The notes beneath the pieces were generated by a model, which ran no database searches, was not told the DNA's origin, and saw only the letters and a list, made by a program, of their open reading frames with translations. Positions 7,422-14,545 of a stretch of DNA of 16,773 nucleotides are shown here, piece by piece. The position numbers were made by a program, and so were the translations under genes. Each line of letters opens with the position of its first letter. The stretch's first letter is position 1. Location: assembly GCA_964350135.1 (NCBI GenBank), contig CAYGJN010000057.1, positions 1-16,773 of the forward strand, read 5' to 3'. This stretch comes from CAYGJN01 sp964350135. GTDB lineage: Bacteria; Bdellovibrionota; Bacteriovoracia; Bacteriovoracales; Bacteriovoracaceae.

Positions 7422-9353
7422 TTAAGCATGATACTTTTTATATTGATCAAGACAATCAGGGTTCATGACAGCTTCTAAATTTGTAAGCTCATCTCCATTA
7501 ATAAGTCTTGTTACAGCAACTTCCATTTTTTTACCAGACCTAGTATATGGAATTCCTGTTACTGATTGAACGACCTGAGGCATATGCCTTGGAGTTGTAT
7601 TAATTTTAATATGATCACGTATCTCTTTGACTCTATTATCCGTAAGCTCTTCACCATCTTTGAGCTTTACAAAAAGTACAACTCTCACATCTCCGTCAAA
7701 CTGCTCACCCACACAGATGCTATCCTCTAAGTATTCAAGCTTTTCTGTTTGACGATAAATTTCAGCGGTTCCAATTCTCACACCGCCAGGATTTAGAGTT
7801 GCATCAGATCTACCATGAACTTTAACTCCTCCATTTTCAGTCAATGTTATAAAGTCTCCGTGATGCCAAATATTTTCAAAGACTGAAAAATACGCTTTTT
7901 TAAATTTTTCTTTATTATTATCTTTCCAAAAGCCAATAGGCTGAGAAATAAAAGGTTTTTTACAAACAAGTTCTGCTTGTTCACCTTTAAGCTCTTTTGC
8001 TTGAGAGCTAAAAGCACTAACATCCATACCAAGCCCTAGGCATTGAATTTCTCCTCTATGAACAGGAAGTATTGGATTGCCCAGCATGAAACAACCTACG
8101 ATATCAGTTCCACCACAAATAGAGCCCAACATAAGATCTTTTTTAAAGGCCTTGTAAACATAGTCAAATTGCTCTGCTAATAATGGAGCTCCTGTAGAAA
8201 GAATAGTTTCAAGAGATTCAAACTCTGAAGCTAAGTCTGCACCCAAGCTATCTTCTAAAGCGCGCAAAAACTTGGGAGAAGTTCCGTAAATATTAATTTT
8301 TTCACGATCAATAATATGAATAAATTCTTTTAAACTAGGTTTTGCAGGTGAGCCTTCATAAAGTGTGATTGTGGCACCAAAATAAAGGGAACTGACTAAC
8401 CAATTCCACATCATCCAGCCACATGTCGTAAAATACATTATATTTTTTGATTCATTTAAATCGGAATGAAGCCCAAGCTCTTTTACATGTTGGACTAAAG
8501 TTCCACCAACTGAGTGGACAATACATTTTGGCTTTCCTGTAGTACCAGAAGAATACATAATATAAAGGGGATGATTAAAGGGCACCTGGGTAAACTTAAT
8601 CTCTTGTGCCACTGTCTCCAAAAGCTCTTTGTAAGTTATGGAATCATCAATATCAACTTCACCTTGAATGCCTAAGAAATCAACGAGTATCACACGCTCA
8701 ATAGAAGGAATTTTTTCTTTGATTTCTTTGATTTTTGGAGTCAGATCAAAATACTTACCGTTGTAAGTATAACCTGTCACTGTCACTAAAACTTTAGGTT
8801 CTGTTTGTCCAAAGCGGTCAAGAACTCCCTGCACTCCAAAATCACAACTTGTAGAAGTAAAGACTCCTCCAAGACTTGTTGTTGCAAGCATAGAAACTAT
8901 CGTTTCAGCAATATGAGGCATATAACAGGCAACAATATCGCCTTTACCTACAAATTCTTTAAAATATTTTTGAACTTTTGAAACTTCACTATAGAGATCT
9001 TTATATGTCATCTCTCTTAAGCTTCCAGATTCATGAATTGAGTTTAAAGCAATACGTTCACTATTTTTATGTTGAAGAAGATTTTCTGCAAAGTTAAGTG
9101 TGGCTTTTGGAAACCAAGGATAATCCAAAAAACTAAGAGCATTATGATCTTCATCAAAACCATTTCCAATTAATTTAAATTCTCCAATAATTTCTTTCCA
9201 AAAAATACCAGGATTCTCAACACTCCATTTATGAAGAGATAAATAATCCTTATTTTCTAATTGGTACTCTTTTGCAATTCGGATTAGAAATTTTTGCATC
9301 TGAGAATTATTTTTTCTTTCCTCAGATGGACTCCACAATAGTTCACTACCCAT
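7422..9353 (-). CDS. aacS: Acetoacetyl-CoA synthetase (acetoacetate-CoA ligase)
   Basis: AacS activates acetoacetate to acetoacetyl-CoA with ATP and CoA in the cytoplasm, through an acyl-AMP intermediate. The 643-residue length is typical. The ANL-superfamily motifs are clear: the phosphate-binding loop YSSGTTGKPK (267-276), GGTDIVGCF in the middle, the hinge region GRSDATLNPGGVRIG and the C-terminal lysine in SGKK (606-609). The N-terminal LLWSP and the Trp-rich CGWMMWNW are typical of the acetoacetate rather than the acetate branch. The ATG at 9353 follows a strong Shine-Dalgarno (GAGGG), and a promoter match lies just upstream. The neighbouring leucine operon contains HMG-CoA lyase, which releases acetoacetate, so this enzyme can complete that pathway; it could also serve ketone-body or polyhydroxybutyrate use. 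Confidence 0.95.
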   Translation of the reverse strand: MGSELLWSPSEERKNNSQMQKFLIRIAKEYQLENKDYLSLHKWSVENPGIFWKEIIGEFKLIGNGFDEDHNALSFLDYPWFPKATLNFAENLLQHKNSERIALNSIHESGSLREMTYKDLYSEVSKVQKYFKEFVGKGDIVACYMPHIAETIVSMLATTSLGGVFTSTSCDFGVQGVLDRFGQTEPKVLVTVTGYTYNGKYFDLTPKIKEIKEKIPSIERVILVDFLGIQGEVDIDDSITYKELLETVAQEIKFTQVPFNHPLYIMYSSGTTGKPKCIVHSVGGTLVQHVKELGLHSDLNESKNIMYFTTCGWMMWNWLVSSLYFGATITLYEGSPAKPSLKEFIHIIDREKINIYGTSPKFLRALEDSLGADLASEFESLETILSTGAPLLAEQFDYVYKAFKKDLMLGSICGGTDIVGCFMLGNPILPVHRGEIQCLGLGMDVSAFSSQAKELKGEQAELVCKKPFISQPIGFWKDNNKEKFKKAYFSVFENIWHHGDFITLTENGGVKVHGRSDATLNPGGVRIGTAEIYRQTEKLEYLEDSICVGEQFDGDVRVVLFVKLKDGEELTDNRVKEIRDHIKINTTPRHMPQVVQSVTGIPYTRSGKKMEVAVTRLINGDELTNLEAVMNPDCLDQYKKYHA

Positions 9354-9380
9354 ATTTCCCTCAATATTTTCGTGCTAGAG

Positions 9381-9409
9381 AGTATATACGGCCCTTAGAG
9401 ATCTGTCAG
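9381..9409 (-). promoter_or_regulatory. Predicted aacS promoter
   Basis: On the minus strand CTGACA (9404-9409), a 17-base spacer and TATACT (9381-9386) form a near-consensus sigma70 promoter with one mismatch in each box. Transcription would begin near 9374, leaving about 20 bases including the GAGGG ribosome site before the aacS ATG. The two hexamers and the spacing are identical to those of the divergent helicase promoter. Confidence 0.65.
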
Positions 9410-9448
9410 TTATTCATAAAAGAGTTAACTAAGGTTCAGGTTTGCGCA

Positions 9449-9471
9449 GTGTCAAAATTAGGTGCTGACAC
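9449..9471. repeat. Inverted repeat overlapping the helicase -35 box
   Basis: GTGTCA (9449-9454) and TGACAC (9466-9471) are perfect 6-base arms separated by 11 bases. The right arm overlaps the -35 hexamer of the helicase promoter, so it could be an operator. Arms this short also arise by chance. Confidence 0.25.
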
Positions 9472-9493
9472 CCTCCATCCATATCCATATACT
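9465..9493 (+). promoter_or_regulatory. Predicted helicase promoter placing the start of transcription at the ATG
   Basis: CTGACA (9465-9470), a 17-base spacer and TATACT (9488-9493) make a near-consensus promoter. Seven bases past the -10 box is position 9500, the A of the helicase start codon. No Shine-Dalgarno precedes that ATG, so the transcript is probably leaderless. Confidence 0.6.
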
Positions 9494-9499
9494 CTGCCC

Positions 9500-11527
9500 A
9501 TGATTTCTCTTAAGGGTCTCAACCCTAATCAAAGAAAAGCTGCGGAAACTGTCAAAGGCCCTGTTCTTATCCTGGCCGGAGCAGGTTCAGGAAAAACTCG
9601 AACGATCACAGTTCGTGTTGCTCATATGATTGAAAATCTTGGCATTCCAGCAAGAAATATTTTGGGTATTAGCTTCACTAATAAAGCCGCTGGTGAGATG
9701 CGTGAGCGAGTGGGAAAACTCCTTGGGAAAAAGAAAACTAAAGGTATAACCCTTTCAACTTTTCACTCTTTAGGTCTTCGAATTTTAAAAGAAGAAATTA
9801 TTCATCTTGGTTACTCAAAAGGTTTTGCTATTTATGATACCAGTGACCAGGTATCAATAGTAAGAGAAGCATTGAAAAATTTCAAAACTGAAAAATCTTA
9901 TGATCATAAACAAATACTTTCAAAAATTGGGTTCCTAAAAAATAAAGGTTTAACTGAAGATGAGTTTGCGAACTCACCATACTTCGACTCAGAAGACATG
10001 TATGATCATGCAACAGAGCATGTTTATCATTACTACCAAGACCGATTAAAATTTTATAATGCTATTGATTTTGATGATATTCTTTTGCTAACAGCAAGAC
10101 TTTTTCGAGAACAACCACAAATCAAAAAAAAATACTCTGAACTCTTTCAGTATATAATGGTGGATGAGTATCAGGACACTAACCCTTTGCAGTTCGAACT
10201 CATTAGGGCCCTAACATCAACTCATAATAATATTTGCGTGGTAGGCGATGATGACCAGAGTATTTATGCATTTAGAGGAGCCGATATTTCAAATATTCTA
10301 AGTTTTGAAAAAATGTATAAAGGGGCAACGGTTGTTAAACTAGAGCAAAACTATCGCTCCACTGCTCCCATTCTTGAACTTGCTAATGAAATTATTAAGG
10401 TCAATCCACTACGTAAAGAAAAAAGAATGTGGACCAGTATGTCTGAGGGATCCAAACCAAGCCTTTGGGCCACAGGTGACACTGACCATGAAGCAGCAGT
10501 GGTTGCCGATGAAGTATCAAAATTGCGCGCTCAAGGAGTTGATCTAAATGAATGTGCTATTTTAGTACGCTCTAGCACACAAATGGATGCGCTAGAAGAC
10601 CAATTAAAAATTATGATGATCCCTTATAAAGTAGTTGGTGGACAAAAATTTTATGAAAGAAAAGAAGTTAAAGATCTCCTCGCCTATTTGAGTCTCATTA
10701 ATAGTACTAAAAATGAAATCTCTCTCAGAAGAGTTTTAAATGTTCCGGCCAGAGGAATTGGAAGAACTAGTTTACAAAAATTTATTGATTTCTCTCAACA
10801 AAACAAAATGACTCTTTATAATGCCCTAAAAGGACAGGCCCACCTTGCAAGTAAGTCTCAAAAAAACATTGAAAACTTCTGCGAATTAATAACAAGACTT
10901 CAGATTCTTTTTAAAACGAAAAGTCTCTCCGAAGCTGTTGAAGGACTGATTACAGAAATTAATTATTTCTCTCATGTAGAAAAAACCTACGAAAAAGCAG
11001 GACAGATTGAGCATCGAAAAAATGATGTACGACGCTTTATTGATTCATGCAAAAGATTCGAAAAGTTCTTTCCTAATGCAGGACTTTATGACTTTTTGGA
11101 AAAAATGCTCTTACAGGATTCTCAAGATGATAGAGATAAGGAAGAGGCTGAGCAAAATAGTGAGCTCTCTGTTATGACTCTTCATAGTTCAAAAGGCCTG
11201 GAGTTTGATCATGTCTTTCTTGTTGGCATGGAGGAGGAAACCCTTCCCCATAAAAGAACCATCCAGCTTGGTGAAGATATTTCAGAGGAGCGCCGACTTG
11301 CCTATGTGGGAATCACAAGGGCCAGAAAACAACTTGTTATGACATACAGCAAAGAAAGAAAGCTTTATGGAAAGATGATTGAGCGGCATCCATCAAGGTT
11401 TCTTATGGGACTTGATGAGCATTTTATAAGACAAGATCGAACTTGCTTTGGCCATATGAGCGAACAAGAGGCACAAGAGTATAAATCAGATTTTTTTACA
11501 GGACTTTCAGCATTGATTGATGAATAA
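9500..11527 (+). CDS. UvrD/Rep family superfamily I ATP-dependent DNA helicase
   Basis: This is a 3'-5' DNA helicase of the Rep/PcrA/UvrD group, acting in replication restart or repair. All superfamily I motifs are visible: LNPNQRKA (Q motif), Walker A AGAGSGKT (26-33), FTNKAAGEM (Ia), VDEYQDTN (II), VGDDDQSIYAFRGA (III), LEQNYRS (IV), LHSSKGLEFDHVFLVG (V) and EERRLAYVGITRARKQL (VI). The 675-residue length and the end SRFLMGLDE are closest to Rep; the longer UvrD/PcrA tail is absent. The frame is open upstream to 9272, inside aacS, but the family N-terminus begins at the ATG at 9500, and a promoter sits exactly before it. A GTG at 9449 with AGG upstream is a weaker alternative start. Rep versus PcrA cannot be settled from sequence reading alone. 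Confidence 0.95.
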   Translation: MISLKGLNPNQRKAAETVKGPVLILAGAGSGKTRTITVRVAHMIENLGIPARNILGISFTNKAAGEMRERVGKLLGKKKTKGITLSTFHSLGLRILKEEIIHLGYSKGFAIYDTSDQVSIVREALKNFKTEKSYDHKQILSKIGFLKNKGLTEDEFANSPYFDSEDMYDHATEHVYHYYQDRLKFYNAIDFDDILLLTARLFREQPQIKKKYSELFQYIMVDEYQDTNPLQFELIRALTSTHNNICVVGDDDQSIYAFRGADISNILSFEKMYKGATVVKLEQNYRSTAPILELANEIIKVNPLRKEKRMWTSMSEGSKPSLWATGDTDHEAAVVADEVSKLRAQGVDLNECAILVRSSTQMDALEDQLKIMMIPYKVVGGQKFYERKEVKDLLAYLSLINSTKNEISLRRVLNVPARGIGRTSLQKFIDFSQQNKMTLYNALKGQAHLASKSQKNIENFCELITRLQILFKTKSLSEAVEGLITEINYFSHVEKTYEKAGQIEHRKNDVRRFIDSCKRFEKFFPNAGLYDFLEKMLLQDSQDDRDKEEAEQNSELSVMTLHSSKGLEFDHVFLVGMEEETLPHKRTIQLGEDISEERRLAYVGITRARKQLVMTYSKERKLYGKMIERHPSRFLMGLDEHFIRQDRTCFGHMSEQEAQEYKSDFFTGLSALIDE

Positions 11528-11531
11528 GTCC

Positions 11532-11544
11532 TGCGTTAGACGCA
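11532..11544 (+). terminator. Weak hairpin after the helicase gene
   Basis: TGCGT-TAG-ACGCA forms a perfect 5-base stem with a 3-base loop, 5 bases after the helicase stop. Only three T residues follow, after a short gap, so it is a poor intrinsic terminator and may be nothing. Confidence 0.2.
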
Positions 11545-11581
11545 TGTTTCATACCAAAAACATTTTATTCACTCTAGTATT

Positions 11582-12115
11582 ATGATTATGAAAATATTTT
11601 TAAGCTTATTGATTGTTACTACCGCTTTTTCTTTCACTCCTAAAGTTGGTGATCTGGCCCAGTATGATGTGATTTTAGATACTGAAACAATTTCCTACCA
11701 GTACACAACTATAGATATTATAGATTCATTAAACTTAGACTTGTTTTCAATATTTAGTTATGAATATCAAGATCAAAAACTTGTTGATCAATCTTCTTAC
11801 GAAGTAAGTTTTAATGAGCTCCAAAAAGATTATAACGAATTTGCAGAGACTTATGAAAACTGTTCAGGATCTGGTGGTGTTTTAAGCGAATTAGAAACCA
11901 AGGCCGGCTATTTTGAAACTTGCCGTTATACCTATGATAACGGAGATATTATTTGGATCTATCCAGAGGTTCCTTTTGGTTTTGTTAAGTACATATCTAG
12001 CGGATATGATGAGCAATTAGGCTACTACTCCCGCCGTTGGACATTAAGCTCTTATGAATTAGGAACACTTACTCAACAAAAAAAGGCCATCCCTGGCCCT
12101 AGGGTCCTTCCATAG
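11582..12115 (+). CDS. Small secreted protein, unknown function
   Basis: This is a 177-residue protein with a signal peptide: a hydrophobic run after MKIF and a likely cleavage after Ala-Phe-Ser, before FTPKVGD. The mature part is acidic and Tyr/Ser-rich, with two cysteines (ENCSGSGG and FETCRY) that could form a disulphide. I recognise no domain. Two start codons are possible, ATG at 11582 or ATG at 11588; the second gives the cleaner signal peptide (MKIFLSLL). Neither has a Shine-Dalgarno. The gene follows the helicase by 54 bases on the same strand. Its last 17 bases overlap the end of the opposing lipoprotein gene, and its 3' coding region contains that operon's terminator hairpin. It is probably periplasmic. 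Confidence 0.65.
   Translation: MIMKIFLSLLIVTTAFSFTPKVGDLAQYDVILDTETISYQYTTIDIIDSLNLDLFSIFSYEYQDQKLVDQSSYEVSFNELQKDYNEFAETYENCSGSGGVLSELETKAGYFETCRYTYDNGDIIWIYPEVPFGFVKYISSGYDEQLGYYSRRWTLSSYELGTLTQQKKAIPGPRVLP
12078..12100 (-). terminator. Intrinsic terminator of the lipoprotein operon, inside the opposing gene
   Basis: Read on the minus strand, AGGGCC, loop AGGGAT and GGCCTT form a 6-base stem with one G-U pair, followed by a run of T (A-run at 12078-12084 on the plus strand). The stem overlaps the stop codon of the 114-residue lipoprotein gene. The whole element lies within the last codons of the convergent secreted-protein gene. Confidence 0.6.
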
Positions 12116-12443
12116 TCCCATCTTCCTGATTTTTATCGCTATAAAATATGTCTATATGTCTTCTTTGCGCAAAAGGGATAACTCCCCAGAACAAATCAGC
12201 TAATGTGTAATAAGTTTTAATTTTCAAATGAGAAATATCTCTATTATTGAAGCCAATATCATAAGGAAGGATGGCTTCCCCTTTGTCATAACTACCAAAA
12301 TAAGACCAGAGCTCAATTGTCTTTCTTTCAAAAAGGGCCTCATCTTTATTAGCAAACCCAAGATCCCCCCTTTGATTCTTAGAACTTATTTTATAATGGC
12401 CAGTACAGCCCATTGTTAATAAAACAAGTAATAGATACTTCAT
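12099..12443 (-). CDS. Predicted lipoprotein, second gene of a pair
   Basis: This 114-residue protein has a lipoprotein signal (MKYLLLVLLTMGC) with Cys13 as the likely lipidated residue. The body contains YFGSYDKGE near the middle and ends with a hydrophobic LADLFWGVIPF, then Gln-Arg-Arg and alternating hydrophobics (HIDIFYS). The order FG, variable core, hydrophobic turn, Arg-Arg, final strand matches the gene just upstream, and the pair may be diverged duplicates. It loosely recalls small Bor-like surface lipoproteins, but I cannot assign a family. The ATG overlaps the upstream stop (ATGA), with AAGGG about nine bases before it. The stop codon sits within the operon's terminator hairpin. 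Confidence 0.65.
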   Translation of the reverse strand: MKYLLLVLLTMGCTGHYKISSKNQRGDLGFANKDEALFERKTIELWSYFGSYDKGEAILPYDIGFNNRDISHLKIKTYYTLADLFWGVIPFAQRRHIDIFYSDKNQEDGTMEGP

Positions 12444-12775
12444 TCTGTGTATCCCTTTACCACATAAGACCTTCTTCCAATAAGCCCAAGACTAAATATG
12501 GTTACAAGACTATCAACAGGACTAGGACCTTCTTCTATCTCTATTCCAGAAACCTCTTTATAACCTTCATATGCAAAATCATAATCAAGCCTAACAATAG
12601 ACTCATCAGGTATAAGGCCGAATAAATAAAAATATTTAGTTCCAGAAATTTCAACGGGTCTTTGATGTTTTTGTTTTAAGTTCATATCTACATCAATAAT
12701 AGAATCAGATTCGTAAGAGATGGTCATACAACCATTAATGAGAAAGGCGATAAATAAAATGGCTCCCCTATTCAA
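12440..12775 (-). CDS. Predicted lipoprotein, first gene of a pair
   Basis: This gene encodes a small lipoprotein. The open frame can start at TTG 12787, but the TTG at 12775 has a strong Shine-Dalgarno (GGGAG, five bases upstream) and gives a normal signal peptide, MNRGAILFIAFLINGC, with the lipidated Cys at residue 16. No ATG is available near the start. The mature part contains KYFYLFGLIPDES and a hydrophobic SLVTIFSLGLIG before Arg-Arg-Ser-Tyr-Val-Val. This resembles Bor/Iss-type small lipoproteins, where a hydrophobic glycine-rich turn precedes a final strand, but the similarity is architectural only. The stop overlaps the ATG of the next lipoprotein gene (ATGA). A promoter match lies directly upstream, within the 60-odd bases after the catabolic operon. 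Confidence 0.6.
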   Translation of the reverse strand: MNRGAILFIAFLINGCMTISYESDSIIDVDMNLKQKHQRPVEISGTKYFYLFGLIPDESIVRLDYDFAYEGYKEVSGIEIEEGPSPVDSLVTIFSLGLIGRRSYVVKGYTE

Positions 12776-12780
12776 TATAA

Positions 12781-12786
12781 CTCCCA
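12781..12786 (-). promoter_or_regulatory. Shine-Dalgarno deciding the TTG start at 12775
   Basis: TGGGAG on the minus strand lies five bases before the TTG at 12775. It overlaps the alternative upstream TTG (12785-12787), which has no comparable site, so the shorter form is preferred. Confidence 0.6.
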
Positions 12787-12803
12787 AACTATGACTTAAT
12801 TTA

Positions 12804-12832
12804 ATTGTGGCGAGTGATATCTAAGATGTCAA
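12804..12832 (-). promoter_or_regulatory. Predicted promoter of the lipoprotein pair
   Basis: On the minus strand a perfect TTGACA (12827-12832) is followed after 17 bases by CACAAT (12804-12809, four of six matches). Transcription would start near 12797, about 20 bases before the TTG at 12775. The -35 box begins only five bases after the stop codon of the crotonase gene, and no terminator separates the two. Confidence 0.55.
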
Positions 12833-12837
12833 AAGAG

Positions 12838-13647
12838 CTATTTGCCTTTAAAGTTTGGATCTCTTTTTTCAAAAAAAGAATTAAGACCTTCGAAATGATC
12901 AGAGCTTGTCTGACATTCACTTTGAAAACTACTTATTTCATCAAGATGATTTTCTAAACTCGCGTACCAGACATTCTTTAGAGCATTTTTGGTCCTACGG
13001 ATTGCCATGGGGCCAAGTTTTGATATTTTTAAAGCAAGTTCAAGAGTTTTCTCTTCTAGAGCTAAAGAAGGATAAATAAAATTTAGTAGGCCAAAGTCCT
13101 TAGCTTGCTGACCTTTATACAAAGCTGCAGTTAAACTCATTTCTAAAGCTTTAGCGTATCCTACAACACGAACTAGAAAATAAAGACCGCCATCACCTGA
13201 AACTAAATTTAGCTTGGCAAAAGTTTCACCAAAAACAGAATGCTCAGAGCCTACTCGCAGATCACACATACATGCTAGATCACAGCCTGCTCCAACGGCA
13301 GCACCGTTAACCATTGCAATAAGTGGAGTCTTCATAGATTCAATTGTTCGTGGGATTTCTTGAATACCTTTGGAGTAATTTTCTTTAATTTCCTTAGTAT
13401 CTCCTGCAAACATGCCTAGTTTTTTTTGCATGCGCTTAATATCACCACCTGCGCTAAAAGCCTTGCCATGACCTGTAATGATAATGGCCCTAACATCTGA
13501 ATTGGCCTCAAGACTTTTAAGTTCAGCAACAAACTCAGTGATTAACTCTAATGTTAAAGCATTTAAATTGGATTCATTTTTAAGAGTAACTTTTTGGATA
13601 ATAAAAGATTTATCATAAACAGCAATTGATTCAATAAACTTAGACAT
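12838..13647 (-). CDS. Enoyl-CoA hydratase/isomerase (crotonase superfamily), unusual active site
   Basis: This 269-residue crotonase-fold protein keeps the oxyanion-hole segments FSAGGDI (64-70) and NGAAVGAGC (114-122), and a C-terminal region with ALKNVWYASL. By alignment to rat crotonase, the two catalytic glutamates (Glu144 in GCE and Glu164 in PE) correspond to Asp123 and Phe143 here; a Glu is found at 141 and the later motif is SGDGG (150-154). It may therefore not be a classical hydratase; an isomerase such as the PaaG type, or another acyl-CoA reaction, is possible. It is the last gene of the catabolic operon. It overlaps the HMG-CoA lyase stop by 8 bases, with GAGG seven bases before its ATG. 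Operon context favours a role in branched-chain acyl-CoA breakdown. Confidence 0.88.
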   Translation of the reverse strand: MSKFIESIAVYDKSFIIQKVTLKNESNLNALTLELITEFVAELKSLEANSDVRAIIITGHGKAFSAGGDIKRMQKKLGMFAGDTKEIKENYSKGIQEIPRTIESMKTPLIAMVNGAAVGAGCDLACMCDLRVGSEHSVFGETFAKLNLVSGDGGLYFLVRVVGYAKALEMSLTAALYKGQQAKDFGLLNFIYPSLALEEKTLELALKISKLGPMAIRRTKNALKNVWYASLENHLDEISSFQSECQTSSDHFEGLNSFFEKRDPNFKGK

Positions 13648-14545
13648 ACTTAGCCTCTAATGTTTTAAAATGCTTAGAGGGAGAAATCTTTCCAACTTTA
13701 GAGAGTATAAATTTAGAAGCTTTATACAATTTTTCTTCATCAATACCTGTTGATATTCCTTTTGATTCCAATAGGTGAACAACATCTTCTGTGGCAACAT
13801 TTCCTGTTGCTCCTTTAGCGTATGGGCAACCACCAAGTCCACCTGATGAGGAGTCAAAGATAGTAATACCTTGATCAAGGGAGACCTCTATATTTGAAAG
13901 AGCATTTTTTTTAGTATCATGAAAATGCATAGCAATCTGAGCTAAATCAAAACGAGACTTAACTTTTACAAGGAGGTTCTCTACTTGCTCAGGGTAAGCA
14001 GATCCTATGGTATCTCCTAAGGAGATTTCAGTAATATTTCTTTTGAACATCTCCTCTATTCCATACAAAACCTTATCTTCATTAATCTTACCTTCATAAG
14101 GACATTCAAATACTGTTGAAATATATCCACGAACCTTTATTGAAGTATCAATATTGGCCAAAATTTGATCTAAACGATCATAGGATTCTTTAACTGAGCA
14201 ATTAATATTTTTCTTATTAAACTCTTCAGATGTAGCTGTGAAAAATGCAATATGCCTTACACCGACAGAATGTGCGGACTCCAGTCCCTTAAGGTTTGGC
14301 ACCAAACAGGGAAAGTCAATACTTGGAAAAAAAGACTCTTGTCTTAATGATTCAAAAAGTTTTTTTGCATCTTGCATTTGCTTAATGCTTTCAGGCTTCA
14401 CAAAACTAGTAGCTTCAATTTCTTTAAGGCCAGCATCGACTAATAATTTAATATAATGGAGTTTATCAACAGTCTGAACAATTGTGCTTTCATTTTGTAG
14501 GCCATCTCTTGGACCTACTTCAACAATTTTAATCTTTTGAGACAT
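13640..14545 (-). CDS. Hydroxymethylglutaryl-CoA lyase
   Basis: This enzyme cleaves 3-hydroxy-3-methylglutaryl-CoA to acetyl-CoA and acetoacetate, the last step of leucine degradation (often named LiuE, MvaB or HmgL). The 301-residue TIM-barrel protein shows VGPRDGLQNE (10-19, including Arg13 and Asp14), KKNINCS, the metal-binding HFHDT and the family signature GGLGGCPYA with catalytic Cys240, followed by KGATGNVATED. The frame can be extended to a TTG at 14548, but GAGGAG lies four bases before the ATG at 14545 and only one before that TTG, so 14545 is the start. It overlaps the upstream biotin carrier gene by 17 bases and the downstream crotonase gene by 8, implying coupled translation. Confidence 0.96.
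   Translation of the reverse strand: MSQKIKIVEVGPRDGLQNESTIVQTVDKLHYIKLLVDAGLKEIEATSFVKPESIKQMQDAKKLFESLRQESFFPSIDFPCLVPNLKGLESAHSVGVRHIAFFTATSEEFNKKNINCSVKESYDRLDQILANIDTSIKVRGYISTVFECPYEGKINEDKVLYGIEEMFKRNITEISLGDTIGSAYPEQVENLLVKVKSRFDLAQIAMHFHDTKKNALSNIEVSLDQGITIFDSSSGGLGGCPYAKGATGNVATEDVVHLLESKGISTGIDEEKLYKASKFILSKVGKISPSKHFKTLEAKYV

Noticed and set aside
9427..9455. Perfect TTGACA on the minus strand (9450-9455) as an alternative aacS -35 box
   Set aside because: No acceptable -10 box lies 16-18 bases downstream, whereas CTGACA-N17-TATACT nearer the gene fits both boxes.
9272..9499. N-terminal extension of the helicase reading frame by 76 codons into aacS
   Set aside because: It overlaps the aacS start antisense, has no family similarity and lies upstream of the predicted helicase promoter. 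The conserved helicase N-terminus begins at 9500.
12228..12625. Two plus-strand frames (12228-12419 and 12413-12625) opposite the lipoprotein genes
   Set aside because: The minus-strand genes have lipoprotein signals, an ATGA overlap, a promoter and a terminator; the plus-strand frames have none of these.
13657..13878. 73-codon minus-strand frame inside the HMG-CoA lyase gene
   Set aside because: It is a shadow in another frame of a gene with full family motifs, with no ribosome site or domain.
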